Shown: positions 27,303-36,218 of the stretch, in pieces | How the letters are laid out: every line of letters starts with the position of its first letter | Numbering within the stretch: the first letter of the stretch is position 1 | Assembly: GCF_002979915.1 (NCBI RefSeq) | Contig: NZ_PCQA01000001.1 | Span: 1 to 64,000 of the forward strand | Source of the DNA: Arthrobacter sp. MYb213 | Lineage (GTDB): Bacteria; Actinomycetota; Actinomycetes; Actinomycetales; Micrococcaceae | Reading direction: 5' to 3' | Length of the DNA: 64,000 bases | The notes under the pieces: generated by a model | What the model was told of the DNA's origin: nothing | Seen by the model: the letters and a program-made list of their open reading frames with translations, nothing else | Database searches by the model: none | Position numbers and translations under genes: made by a program

Positions 27303-27497
27303 GTGAGCGAGACTTCCATTTCAGATGAAGGCAAGTATTGGTACAACGTATCAACGGGAAGTATTGAGAAGGGCCCACAGTCCGATTGGACGAAACTTTT
27401 AGGCCCCTACGATACTGAAGAGGCAGCACGCAACGCGATGAGCAAGGTTCAGGCTCGTAACGAAGCATGGGATGCCGAGGACGAAGAAGAAGCCTAA
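27303..27497 (+). CDS. Small conserved actinobacterial protein (SPOR-like)
   Basis: A 64-residue acidic protein: YWYNVSTGSIEKG followed by LLGPYDTEEAARNAMSKVQARNEAWDAED. The WYN/TG and GPYDTEEAA pattern resembles small actinobacterial proteins annotated as SPOR-domain-containing. There is no signal peptide or membrane helix. The GTG start at 27303 has CGAGGAGC upstream. It is transcribed divergently from map and followed by a terminator. Function is not known. Confidence 0.75.
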   Translation: MSETSISDEGKYWYNVSTGSIEKGPQSDWTKLLGPYDTEEAARNAMSKVQARNEAWDAEDEEEA

Positions 27498-27504
27498 ATA
27501 TGCA

Positions 27505-27540
27505 GAACCCGCGTAGGGGAGTATTCCCATACGCGGGTTC
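27505..27540. terminator. Bidirectional terminator between the SPOR-like gene and panB
   Basis: GAACCCGCGTA (27505-27515) pairs with TACGCGGGTTC (27530-27540), with GGG/CCC inside the loop region. TTCATTT follows on the plus strand. It serves convergent genes. Confidence 0.85.
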
Positions 27541-27561
27541 TTCATTTAAGCGCCAAGCGAC

Positions 27562-28398
27562 TTATTCTTTGAATTCGTAGTCGGCAGATGGGAAGGAACC
27601 GCTGACGACTTCCTGATGATATTGGCTTACCGCTGAGGAAATCACCGAACGAAGATCAGCATATTTTTTGACAAATCGTGGCGTGCGGTTCGCTCCTAAG
27701 CCCAACATATCCTGCCATACCAGAACCTGGCCGGTGGTCGCGTTGCCCGCACCAATGCCGATGGTTGGTACCGTCAACGCTTCATCAACCTTCGCCGCGA
27801 CAGGGCTCGGAACCATTTCCATAAGGATGGTGAAGGCGCCTGCGCGCTCTAGGGCTTTGGCGTCGGCGATCATGCTTTCGGCCGCATCTCCACGACCTTG
27901 GATCCGGTACCCGCCCAAGGCATGTTCGGACTGCGGGGTGAAGCCGATATGTCCGATCACGGGCACTCCAGCTAGCACCATGGCACGGACGTGTTCAGCG
28001 AACTCTTGGCCACCTTCAACCTTCACCGCCTGCGCGCCACCTTCTTTCATCAGCCGCACAGCAGTGGCCACAGCCTGTTGGGCTGATTGCTCATACGAGC
28101 CAAAAGGAAGATCTGCAACAACCAACGCACGCTTGGTACCGTTTGAAACTGCCTTGGTGAAGACGATCATCTCGTCCACGGTAATTGGCAGGGTCGAATC
28201 GTAACCGATCACGGTATTCGCCGCTGAATCGCCGACAAGCAGGACTTCGATCCCGGCTTGGTCGAAAATTTCCGCCATCATGACGTCATATGCGGTTAAC
28301 ATGGCAAACTTTTCGCCGCGTTCTTTAGCCTGCTGTAAATGGTGAACCCGAATGCGTGAAGGGCCTTTGTCGGGGTCAGAAAGATATGGTTGTGGCAT
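27562..28398 (-). CDS. panB: 3-methyl-2-oxobutanoate hydroxymethyltransferase
   Basis: PanB transfers a hydroxymethyl group from methylene-tetrahydrofolate to 2-oxoisovalerate, the first step to pantothenate. The 278-residue protein has the Mg-binding VGDSAANTVIGYDSTLPIT, VKVEGGQEFAEHV, GHIGFTPQ and the late IGIGAGNATTGQVLVWQDMLG. It stands alone; no panC or panD is adjacent. It diverges from glnA2 across 136 bases. In M. tuberculosis panB also lies close to glnA2. Confidence 0.95.
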   Translation of the reverse strand: MPQPYLSDPDKGPSRIRVHHLQQAKERGEKFAMLTAYDVMMAEIFDQAGIEVLLVGDSAANTVIGYDSTLPITVDEMIVFTKAVSNGTKRALVVADLPFGSYEQSAQQAVATAVRLMKEGGAQAVKVEGGQEFAEHVRAMVLAGVPVIGHIGFTPQSEHALGGYRIQGRGDAAESMIADAKALERAGAFTILMEMVPSPVAAKVDEALTVPTIGIGAGNATTGQVLVWQDMLGLGANRTPRFVKKYADLRSVISSAVSQYHQEVVSGSFPSADYEFKE

Positions 28399-28457
28399 AG
28401 AAAAACCTTATCGCACTTACCCCCTGCGATGCGGGGGCGAGATTGGGGCTTAAAACG

Positions 28458-28463
28458 TATAGT
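28458..28463 (+). promoter_or_regulatory. Probable -10 box of glnA2
   Basis: TATAGT lies 72 bases before the glnA2 start with no strong -35. No GlnR-type GTnAC/GAAAC array was seen in this gap, unlike the glnA1 promoter. Confidence 0.4.
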
Positions 28464-28534
28464 CTTGCAACAAGTTGTTTAACTCCCCGCCGTGATCAGT
28501 GCGGGAATAAAAGATTTTTATGAGGCGGTGAATT

Positions 28535-29875
28535 ATGGATCGTCAGCAAGAATTCGTGCTGCGCACCATTGAAGAACGAGACGTTCGATTTGTGCGTATG
28601 TGGTTTACCGACGTGGTCGGTTCCTTGAAGTCTGTTGCGCTAGCTCCGGCGGAAGTCGAAGACGCTTTTGAAGAGGGACTGGGCTTTGACGGCTCTTCGA
28701 TCGACGGGCTGTCGCGCATCTCCGAATCGGACATGCTGCTGCAACCGGACCCTGCGACCTTCCAGATCTTGCCGTGGCGCGGTGAAGTAGAACCCACCAG
28801 TCGTATGTTCTGCGACATTCTCACCCCCGAAGGTCAGCCTTCTAACGCAGATCCACGTCAAGTGCTCAAGCGTCAGCTGACCGAAGCCGCTGATATGGGA
28901 TTCACTTGCTACACGCATCCAGAGATCGAGTTTTACCTGCTAGAAAGCAGCAAACTCGACGCCCAGGGACGCCCGCAGCCAATTGATAACGGCGGCTATT
29001 TTGATCATGTACCCGACGGAGTTGGTCAAGATTTCCGTCGCGCGTCGGTCACGACCCTGGAGGCTCTGGGAATCTCGGTGGAGTTCTCCCACCATGAGAC
29101 CGGTCCTGGCCAGAACGAAATTGATTTGCGCTATGCGGACGCGTTACAGACCGCGGATAACATCATGACCTTCCGTACGGTGATCAAAGAGATGGCGATG
29201 CAGAAGGGTATTCATGCAACCTTCATGCCCAAGCCGTTTTCGGATCAGCCAGGCAGTGGCATGCACACTCATTTCTCGCTCTTCGAAGGCGACTCAAATG
29301 CGTTCTTTGAAGCCGGCCGTGAGTATCAATTATCTGATGTCGCCCGATCGTTTATCGCAGGGATTTTGCACCATGCGCCGGAAATGACGGCAATCACGAA
29401 TCAGTTCGTGAACTCCTATAAACGGCTTTGGGGCGGCGGCGAAGCCCCAAGTTACCGTTCTTGGGGACATAACAACCGTTCAGCTTTGGTCCGTGTGCCA
29501 CTGTATAAGCCGGGTAAAGGCCAAAGCGCACGAGTGGAGTACCGCGGTATCGACTCGGCAGCGAACCCATACCTGGCGTATGCAACACTGCTTGGCGCTG
29601 GGCTGAAGGGGATCCGCGAGAACTACGAGCTAGAGGAACCAACGGAAGATGACGTGTGGGCATTGTCCACTGCCGAAAGACGAGCTTCGGGCCACGTTCC
29701 GCTACCTGGTACCTTGCATGACGCGCTGAAGGCAATGGAAGAATCCGAATTCATGGCCGAGGTGCTTGGCGAACAAGTCTTCAACTCATTCTTAGCGAAT
29801 AAGCGAGCCGAGTGGGAAGAATATCGTCAGGTAATCACCCCTTATGAGCTCAACAAGTATTTGGGAATCCTCTAA
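28535..29875 (+). CDS. glnA2: Glutamine synthetase type I, GlnA2 class
   Basis: A 446-residue glutamine synthetase matching the shorter actinobacterial GlnA2. Landmarks are GFDGSSIDGLSRISESDM, ETGPGQNEIDLRYADAL, MPKPFSDQPGSGMHTHFS and YKPGKGQSARVEYRGID. The adenylylation tyrosine of GlnA1-type enzymes is replaced by tryptophan 375 (DVWALS), so the glnE product next door should not control it in that way. The true role may be ligation of glutamate to another amine, as shown for some GlnA-like proteins; this is not visible from sequence. Confidence 0.9.
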   Translation: MDRQQEFVLRTIEERDVRFVRMWFTDVVGSLKSVALAPAEVEDAFEEGLGFDGSSIDGLSRISESDMLLQPDPATFQILPWRGEVEPTSRMFCDILTPEGQPSNADPRQVLKRQLTEAADMGFTCYTHPEIEFYLLESSKLDAQGRPQPIDNGGYFDHVPDGVGQDFRRASVTTLEALGISVEFSHHETGPGQNEIDLRYADALQTADNIMTFRTVIKEMAMQKGIHATFMPKPFSDQPGSGMHTHFSLFEGDSNAFFEAGREYQLSDVARSFIAGILHHAPEMTAITNQFVNSYKRLWGGGEAPSYRSWGHNNRSALVRVPLYKPGKGQSARVEYRGIDSAANPYLAYATLLGAGLKGIRENYELEEPTEDDVWALSTAERRASGHVPLPGTLHDALKAMEESEFMAEVLGEQVFNSFLANKRAEWEEYRQVITPYELNKYLGIL

Positions 29876-29926
29876 GACGCACGTCACGCTCACCTTTGTG
29901 GCGGCAGCAGGAGACAAACGAAAAAC

Positions 29927-32900
29927 ATGGCAGAAGTATCCTCACGTGCACTGATTAACGCTGGCTTCAGCGATACCGAACGCGCAAAGAAATTCCTTGG
30001 ATCAGAGGAACTAGCGCAAATTGACCCGGTGCTTATTGTGAGGATGATGGCGCACGCTCCGGACCCAGACCAAGCATTGTTACTGGCCTTGCGTTTGGTG
30101 GACCGGCATCCCGAAGCCGCAAGAATTTTTCGCGAGCCTGAGACTTGCCTGGCATTGGTCCGCTTGCTAGGTGGGTCTTCGGCTTTGGGAGAGTTTCTTA
30201 TCCGGTGTCCTGAAGCATTGGACATTGTGCGTGAGGCTCCGAGCAAAACCTTTAAACCGGTCAGCTTGGAAACTATGCGTAGCGCGATGCTGGAGTCTGT
30301 CGGGGCAACCCGAACAGCCAATAATCATTGGATTTCCTCCAGCATCGGTGCTGATGCGCGGCAAAAACTCCGTGCAAGTTATCGTAAAGCGCTGCTGTCC
30401 TTGGCTCACCGTGATCTTGGAGCTGCGGACCCGCAAGAAATTCTTCCGCTGGTTGCCGCAGAACTGGCAGATATGGCTGGCGCAGTGCTTGAAGGCGCAT
30501 TGGCGATCGCCCGCGCCGAAGCCTCCGAACAATACAGTCCGGAGGACGTTGACTGCGTCAAGCTTTCCATTATTGGCATGGGTAAATGTGGCGCCCGAGA
30601 ACTGAACTATATTTCAGATGTTGATGTCATTTACGTGCATGGAAGCACTCCTAACGTAGACGAGGATCTGGCAGCGGCCATTGCCACGGTTCTTTGTGGC
30701 AATACGGCACGAGCCATTATGACTCCGGGGCCGGAACCGATGCTTTGGGAAGTTGACGCAAATCTTCGTCCGGAGGGTAAAGACGGTGCGCTGACGCGGA
30801 CCTTGTCGTCGCACGAGGCGTACTACAAACGCTGGGCACATTCTTGGGAGTTCCAAGCCTTGCTCAAAGCGCGTAGCATCGCCGGAGATACCGAGCTGGG
30901 CCGCTCTTATGAGCGCATGGTCTCACCCATGGTTTGGTCAAGTTCGGGACGCGAAGGTTTTGTGGAATCCGTTCAAGCGATGCGCCGCCGGGTGACGGAT
31001 CATATCGACAAGGAAGAAGTTCCTTGGCAGATTAAGCTCGGTCCAGGTGGGTTACGCGATGTGGAATTCACCGTGCAGTTACTGCAGTTGGTCCACGGGC
31101 GAGTTGAACCGTCCATTCAGGTACCAACGACCACGCTTGCGATTCGCGCCATGAGTGAAACCGGCTATATCAGTCGTGAAGACGCCAAAAACTTTGACGA
31201 GTCCTACCGGTATTTGCGTCTGCTAGAGCACCGTATCCAGTTGAGCCAGCTTCGCCGAACCCATCTGATGCCACGCGTCGAGGGCGCCCAGCGCGTTCTG
31301 GCCCGTGCGGTGCGTGGGGTTGGCGACTTGCAAGCCACCAATCCCGAGCGGTTGCTACGCCGCTGGAATGAGACTAAACGTTTGGTCCGTTCCCTTCATG
31401 AGCGTATTTTCTACCGGCCACTGCTGGTCACTAGCTCAAACCTCTCGGCAGATCACGTCCGGTTGACTCCAGAGTCGGCGCAGGCACGTTTGCGAGCGTT
31501 GGGCTATTTGGATCCGAAGGCTGCAATGCGCCATATCGAAGCGCTCACCGGGGGAGTCTCGCGCCGTTCTTCCCTGCAACGACAGTTGTTGCCAGTGCTG
31601 CTAGATTGGTTCGCTCACGGTGTAGATCCAGATGCCGGGCTACTGGGGTTTCGCCGATTGAGTGAGGCTCTGGGCAAATCTCCTTGGTTCTTAGGGATGC
31701 TACGTGATACCAACGCGGCCGCCGAACGACTGAGCCACCTGCTGTCCAACACTCGCTTCCTCACCGACCTATTGGCTAATGAGCCAGCTGCGGCCGCATG
31801 GCTGGGTTCAAACGCAGCCTTGATACCGCAGTCCTATCAGAGCCTGCAACAGCAGAACGCCTCCATCATTCATCGGACCAAGCAGTCAGAAGCGGCTATC
31901 CGACAAATTCGGCTAGTACGCCGACGCGAATTCTTGCGGGTAGCCCTTGCCGACGGAGCTGGACTGTTGAATGTCTCGCAAGTTGGAGAAGCACTTTCGA
32001 ATATCGACGGAAATATGATCGATGGTGTGCTGAAAGTATTGCTCAACGCTGACCAACAAAAACATGGCGAGCATGCGGTGATTACGGTGATTGCCATGGG
32101 GCGCCAAGGCGGCGCAGAAATCGGTTATGGTTCGGACGCTGACGTACTCTTTGTCCAGCGACCTATGCCCGACGCGAGTGCACAAGAATCACAGGAGCAG
32201 GCGCTACGAGTAGTCACAGAGCTGATTTCTTGGTGCGCGAAACCGCTAAAGCCAGCGATCCCCGCCGAGGTAAAGCTCAAAGTCGATTCGGATCTACGCC
32301 CCGAAGGTCGAGCCGGGATGCTTGTTCGTTCCCTTGATGGGTACGCAAAGTACTACGAGCGTTGGGTGGAAATTTGGGAACGGCAGGCGTTACAGCGTGC
32401 CCGTCCTTTTGCCGGTGACGCACAGCTCGCCGAAGACTTCATTAAACTTATTGAGCCGGTACGTTACGGTAAGGGACTTGACGAGTCTGAGATGAAAGAT
32501 ATCCGTAAGATCAAGGCACGTGTGGAATCCGAAAGGCTGCCACGCGGTGCAGATCCTAACCGGCATCTTAAACTTGGTCGCGGATCGCTATCAGACATCG
32601 AGTGGTTGGTGCAGTTTTACCAGCTTCAGTACGCCTGGAAACATGCCTCCTTGCGCACACCAGCAACACGCAAAGCACTTGATGCGATGGCTGGGCTCGA
32701 ACTGATCAGTGAAGAAGATGCCGAACTGTTGGACTACACCTGGTCAATGGCTACCCGTATTCGCAGTGCAGAGATCATCACTTCGGGACGCTCTAGTGAT
32801 GTGCTTCCACGGTCCGCCCGTGATATGGAAGCAGTAGCGCGTTGGTGTGGCTACGAAGCAAATCAGGGATCAGCTCTGGAAGAAGATTATCTGCGAGCTA

Positions 32901-32953
32901 CCAGACATTCCCGTGCGATTTTTGAACAACTCTTCTACGGTTTCGAAGACTAG
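29927..32953 (+). CDS. glnE: Bifunctional glutamine synthetase adenylyltransferase/deadenylase
   Basis: GlnE adds or removes AMP on the tyrosine of glutamine synthetase in response to nitrogen state. The 1008-residue protein shows its two nucleotidyltransferase halves. The first (about residues 230-236) is ISDVDVIYV after MGKCGARELNY, expected to remove AMP. The second (about 736-742) is GSDADVLFV after MGRQGGAEIGY, expected to add it. Each is followed by a helical PII-uridylyltransferase-like domain (GPGGLRDVEF and GRGSLSDIEW). It follows glnA2 by 51 bases. Its likely substrate is GlnA1 at 34551-35975. Confidence 0.96.
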   Translation: MAEVSSRALINAGFSDTERAKKFLGSEELAQIDPVLIVRMMAHAPDPDQALLLALRLVDRHPEAARIFREPETCLALVRLLGGSSALGEFLIRCPEALDIVREAPSKTFKPVSLETMRSAMLESVGATRTANNHWISSSIGADARQKLRASYRKALLSLAHRDLGAADPQEILPLVAAELADMAGAVLEGALAIARAEASEQYSPEDVDCVKLSIIGMGKCGARELNYISDVDVIYVHGSTPNVDEDLAAAIATVLCGNTARAIMTPGPEPMLWEVDANLRPEGKDGALTRTLSSHEAYYKRWAHSWEFQALLKARSIAGDTELGRSYERMVSPMVWSSSGREGFVESVQAMRRRVTDHIDKEEVPWQIKLGPGGLRDVEFTVQLLQLVHGRVEPSIQVPTTTLAIRAMSETGYISREDAKNFDESYRYLRLLEHRIQLSQLRRTHLMPRVEGAQRVLARAVRGVGDLQATNPERLLRRWNETKRLVRSLHERIFYRPLLVTSSNLSADHVRLTPESAQARLRALGYLDPKAAMRHIEALTGGVSRRSSLQRQLLPVLLDWFAHGVDPDAGLLGFRRLSEALGKSPWFLGMLRDTNAAAERLSHLLSNTRFLTDLLANEPAAAAWLGSNAALIPQSYQSLQQQNASIIHRTKQSEAAIRQIRLVRRREFLRVALADGAGLLNVSQVGEALSNIDGNMIDGVLKVLLNADQQKHGEHAVITVIAMGRQGGAEIGYGSDADVLFVQRPMPDASAQESQEQALRVVTELISWCAKPLKPAIPAEVKLKVDSDLRPEGRAGMLVRSLDGYAKYYERWVEIWERQALQRARPFAGDAQLAEDFIKLIEPVRYGKGLDESEMKDIRKIKARVESERLPRGADPNRHLKLGRGSLSDIEWLVQFYQLQYAWKHASLRTPATRKALDAMAGLELISEEDAELLDYTWSMATRIRSAEIITSGRSSDVLPRSARDMEAVARWCGYEANQGSALEEDYLRATRHSRAIFEQLFYGFED

Positions 32954-32961
32954 GTCAGCCC

Positions 32962-33468
32962 TTGAAACAGCAAAACGAAACGACGTTGACCGACCCGTCC
33001 AACAAGAGCTGGTCACCAAGCACGGATGATTATGTGTGTTGGGAAAAGAGTAGCTACATTGGCCAGGGTGCTGTGCAATGGCGGTGGGCCTGTGCTCAAT
33101 TGTTGAGCTGGGGAATCAAAACGCGCAGTGGTTTTCGGGTCACCCCCGCCGTGCCAGTGGTACCCGGACAAGAACCAACGATCAGCGTGCACGTCTTAGG
33201 GCTGACGGTACTTGAACCGGTTCGGGTGGTCGCCGTAGTGAACACCGAATATCGTGTGGGTTTCGCCTATCAAACGCTTCCCGGGCATCCGGTCTGCGGG
33301 GAAGAAGCATTCATCCTAGAGCGCCGTGATGAAAATATTTTCCTCACCATCAGGTCATTGACCAAACCTTCTTCGGTTATGCCGTGGCGAGTGCTGTTTC
33401 CGTTGTTACGCGTCGCGCAAGTCGTGGCTCGGTTGCGGTACTTTCGTGCGTTGAAGCTCAAAAGCTAG
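32962..33468 (+). CDS. DUF1990 family protein
   Basis: A 168-residue soluble protein starting eight bases after glnE, so probably in the same transcript. The GFAYQTLPGHPVCGEEAFILE stretch (around residues 102-122) and the preceding strands match DUF1990 proteins, small single-domain proteins of unknown function. There is no signal peptide or clear membrane helix. The TTG at 32962 is the first start in this frame; CTG/GTG alternatives nearby leave the exact N-terminus uncertain. Confidence 0.75.
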   Translation: MKQQNETTLTDPSNKSWSPSTDDYVCWEKSSYIGQGAVQWRWACAQLLSWGIKTRSGFRVTPAVPVVPGQEPTISVHVLGLTVLEPVRVVAVVNTEYRVGFAYQTLPGHPVCGEEAFILERRDENIFLTIRSLTKPSSVMPWRVLFPLLRVAQVVARLRYFRALKLKS

Positions 33469-33589
33469 TAAATAACTCATCAACGAGACTCCCCGTTTAT
33501 CGGAGATTTTACCTAGACTAGCGTCAGGCATCAGGGACAGCTGAGCGCCGAATATTATTCCTACAACAGAGTATGGAACGGTAGAAGAA

Positions 33590-34057
33590 ATGGACGAGCG
33601 ATTTATGCGTGAGGCCGTGGCGATGTCACGTCGCGGGATGCAAGCAAATCAGGGCGGCCCTTTCGGCGCAGTGGTTGTCAGGGCAGGCGAAGTCATCGCT
33701 ACGGGAACCAACCAGGTTACTGGAACCAATGATCCTACCGCTCATGCCGAGATTGTCGCGATACGTAATGCCGGCACCAAACTGGCTACCTTTGATCTTT
33801 CAGATTGCGAACTCTACACAAGTTGTGAGCCTTGCCCGATGTGTCTGGGCGCAATTTATTGGTCTCGTTTTCGGCACGTCTACTACGCCAATACGCGGGT
33901 TGACGCCGCGGGCATCGGCTTTGATGATGAGCTGATTTATACAGAGCTCGACAAACCAATGGGGGAGCGGCTTATCCCCTTCACTCATCTGCCTCTTGAG
34001 GAGGCCGCGGAGGTCTTCGCCGAATGGACCATCAAGGAAGAAAAAACCCGCTATTAG
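33590..34057 (+). CDS. guaD: Guanine deaminase (CDA-fold)
   Basis: This enzyme deaminates guanine to xanthine in purine salvage or as a nitrogen source. The 155-residue protein has the zinc deaminase motifs HAE (52-54) and PCPMC (81-85). The long match to the Bacillus subtilis GuaD pattern (NDPTAHAEI, YTSCEPCPMCLGAIYW, AAGIGFDDELIYTE) separates it from TadA. The C-terminal EKTRY resembles the tail that closes the active site in GuaD. A TAGACT -10-like box lies at 33514-33519. Its stop overlaps the stop of the opposing gene. Confidence 0.9.
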   Translation: MDERFMREAVAMSRRGMQANQGGPFGAVVVRAGEVIATGTNQVTGTNDPTAHAEIVAIRNAGTKLATFDLSDCELYTSCEPCPMCLGAIYWSRFRHVYYANTRVDAAGIGFDDELIYTELDKPMGERLIPFTHLPLEEAAEVFAEWTIKEEKTRY

Positions 34058-34422
34058 GCATCCCGGTATGGGGTAAGCCTCGGCTCGACATCCGGCCAGG
34101 GCACGATAATTCGCGCGGTGGGCGCCAGCGCTTTGGTTAGTAATGCGTCGGCGACCACGATGCCCTGAGCTGAGACCTCAAGTATGGCCAATGGCATCTG
34201 CTCACGGGGGTCCGTGGCCTGCAATGCCCAGTGGTTGGCAAGCTCGCCGATTCCTCGCTCTAAAAGTAGTTCTTCGCCGTCCATATAGCCGCATGCATCG
34301 ATTACCGGGTGGCCAAGGACTGAGCGCGGGCACACCTTGTCGTAGGCTGCGTCCAGCGGCTCCAGGTAGCCCACGATTTCGTTGTCGTCGCGTTTGACCG
34401 CTAGCCATGTACTGATGTCCAT
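34054..34422 (-). CDS. Hypothetical protein
   Basis: A 122-residue soluble protein that I do not assign to a named family. It opens MDISTWLAVKRDDNEIVGYLEPLD, has a central ACGYMDGEELLLERGIGELANHWAL, and ends in a Pro/Arg-rich segment. The pattern of short strands and the GYLEPLD/PLAILEV phrases recalls uncharacterised actinobacterial proteins. It runs against guaD, and the two stop codons overlap by two bases. A terminator-like hairpin separates it from glnA1. Confidence 0.65.
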   Translation of the reverse strand: MDISTWLAVKRDDNEIVGYLEPLDAAYDKVCPRSVLGHPVIDACGYMDGEELLLERGIGELANHWALQATDPREQMPLAILEVSAQGIVVADALLTKALAPTARIIVPWPDVEPRLTPYRDA

Positions 34423-34486
34423 GACTCCACGCTATGTCAGAAAAGCTTCACCTGCTTAGTCTTACGGTTTATTTGATGCGTTAACG

Positions 34487-34522
34487 CTGAAAGGTCTGTC
34501 CCACTAGGGACAGACCTTTCAG
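34487..34522 (-). terminator. Terminator after glnA1
   Basis: CTGAAAGGTCTGTCCC (34487-34502) and GGGACAGACCTTTCAG (34507-34522) form a perfect 16-bp stem with a four-base ACTA loop, 29 bases past the glnA1 stop. No strong T tract follows on either strand. Confidence 0.75.
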
Positions 34523-34550
34523 TTAGCGGTTAGCTAGCAGATGTGAAGAA

Positions 34551-35975
34551 TTAGCAACCGTAGTAGAGCTCGAACTCGTATGGGTTCGGGCGCAGGCTCA
34601 GTGGCTTGATTTCGTTTTCACGCTTGTACTCGATCCAGGTACGGACCAGATCCTCGGTGAATACGCCGCCTTCGAGCAAGAACTCGTAGTCGGCTTCTAG
34701 AGCCTTCAACGCATCTTCTAGGCTCTCAGGAGCGCGCTGGATGTCCTTGGCTTCCTCGGCAGGAAGCTCGTAGAGATCCTTGTCGATTGGATCCGAAGGC
34801 TCGATGCGGTTCTTGATGCCGTCCAAGCCAGCCATGAGCTGTGCTGCGAAGGCCAAGTATGGGTTCGAGGATGCATCTGGTGCACGGAACTCAATACGCT
34901 TTGCCTTAGGGTTTGACCCGGTCACTGGGATACGGATACCTGCGGAGCGGTTGCCCTGCGAGTAAACCATATTCACCGGTGCTTCGTAGCCCTTGACCAA
35001 GCGACGGTAGGAGTTCACCGTTGGGTTGGTGAAAGCCAACACGGCCGAAGCGTGCTTCAGCAGGCCACCGATGTACCAGCGAGCGGTATCGGAGAGTCCA
35101 GCGTAGCCCTTTTCGTCGTAGAACAGTGGCTCGCCGTTGGCCCACAGCGACTGGTGCACGTGCATGCCCGAGCCGTTGTCACCAAAGACAGGCTTTGGCA
35201 TGAAGGTAGCGGACTTGCCCCATGCGTCGGCAACGTTCTTCACGACATACTTGAAGAGCATCAGTTCGTCGGCTGCGTGAACCATGGTGTTGAACTTGTA
35301 GTTGATCTCGGCCTGGCCAGCAGCGCCGACCTCGTGGTGGCTACGCTCAACTTCGAGTCCGACATTGTCCAGCTCAACGCAAATCGCGTCGCGCAGGTCT
35401 GCCTGCTTGTCGGTTGGCGAGACTGGGAAGTAGCCGCCCTTGTAAGGGGTCTTGTAACCCTGGTTGCCGCCCTCTTCCTTACGACCGGTGTTCCACGGAG
35501 CTTCGTCCGAGTCGATCTTGTAGAAGGCACCCTGTGGGGTGGATTCGTAGCGGACATCTTCGAAGATGAAGAATTCAGCTTCTGGTGCGAAGACCGCGGT
35601 GTCAGCGATACCAGTTGACTCTAGGTACGCTTCGGCACGCTCTGCAACGCCACGTGGGTCACGGTGGTAAGGCTCACCGGTGTGTGGGTTGATGATCGAG
35701 AAGTTGAATGCAAGAGTCTTCTCGATGCGGAACGGATCAATAAAGCCCGTGGTGACATCTGGGATCAGCTGCATGTCGGAATCAGAGACGCCAGCGAATC
35801 CACGGATGGAAGAACCATCGAAGAGCTGACCGTTGACGAAGAAGTCTGCATCTACGGACTTTGCAGGGACGTTGAAGTGCTGCTGAACGCCCGGTAGATC
35901 GGTGAAGCGGACGTCGAGGAACTTGACTTCTTCCTCGGCAATATATGCCAAGACTTCTTCTGGACTGGTAAACAT
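34551..35975 (-). CDS. glnA: Glutamine synthetase type I-beta, GlnA1
   Basis: This is the main ammonium-assimilating enzyme, making glutamine from glutamate, ammonia and ATP. The 474-residue protein has [61 protein letters not shown] and [10 protein letters not shown] (given here as landmarks in order). KDLYELP contains tyrosine 402, the adenylylation site used by GlnE. Two GlnR boxes lie upstream, so it should respond to nitrogen at both transcription and protein level. ATG 35975 has CAGGGAGC upstream. Confidence 0.97.
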   Translation of the reverse strand: MFTSPEEVLAYIAEEEVKFLDVRFTDLPGVQQHFNVPAKSVDADFFVNGQLFDGSSIRGFAGVSDSDMQLIPDVTTGFIDPFRIEKTLAFNFSIINPHTGEPYHRDPRGVAERAEAYLESTGIADTAVFAPEAEFFIFEDVRYESTPQGAFYKIDSDEAPWNTGRKEEGGNQGYKTPYKGGYFPVSPTDKQADLRDAICVELDNVGLEVERSHHEVGAAGQAEINYKFNTMVHAADELMLFKYVVKNVADAWGKSATFMPKPVFGDNGSGMHVHQSLWANGEPLFYDEKGYAGLSDTARWYIGGLLKHASAVLAFTNPTVNSYRRLVKGYEAPVNMVYSQGNRSAGIRIPVTGSNPKAKRIEFRAPDASSNPYLAFAAQLMAGLDGIKNRIEPSDPIDKDLYELPAEEAKDIQRAPESLEDALKALEADYEFLLEGGVFTEDLVRTWIEYKRENEIKPLSLRPNPYEFELYYGC

Positions 35976-36062
35976 GTGCAGGTTGCTCCCTGTTGAGATA
36001 TTGGTTTGGTAAACGGAACGATCACACGAGTTCGTCTGACCGGTTCTCTTGCTTACCTAGTA

Positions 36063-36068
36063 ATCTTA
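36063..36068 (-). promoter_or_regulatory. Likely -10 box of glnA1
   Basis: On the minus strand TAAGAT lies just downstream of the GlnR boxes and about 90 bases before the glnA1 start codon. No strong -35 is visible, as expected for a promoter that needs an activator. Confidence 0.45.
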
Positions 36069-36078
36069 CCTAGAATCC

Positions 36079-36116
36079 GTTTCACAATGGTGTCTCGATT
36101 GTTTCGGACACGTTAC
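36079..36116 (-). promoter_or_regulatory. Double GlnR box upstream of glnA1
   Basis: Read on the minus strand: GTAAC (36116-36112), six bases, GAAAC (36105-36101), six bases, GACAC (36094-36090), six bases, GAAAC (36083-36079). This matches the actinobacterial GlnR a-site/b-site pattern gTnAc-n6-GaAAc repeated twice with six-base spacing. Nitrogen control of glnA1 by GlnR is inferred; glnR is not in the window. Confidence 0.75.
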
Positions 36117-36203
36117 ATAGGAAAAGTTTGGGCGCGTCATGCCCCGTCAGAGGGTGCAATGTGACTCGTAACAAACTGATGAGATTCACACAGTTGCCCC
36201 CGA

Positions 36204-36218
36204 TACACTGGGTATGTG
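36204..36218 (+). promoter_or_regulatory. -10 box and leaderless GTG of the RDD gene
   Basis: TACACT (36204-36209) lies six bases before the GTG at 36216, the same spacing as at dnaE and hisD. No ribosome site fits in between. Confidence 0.5.
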
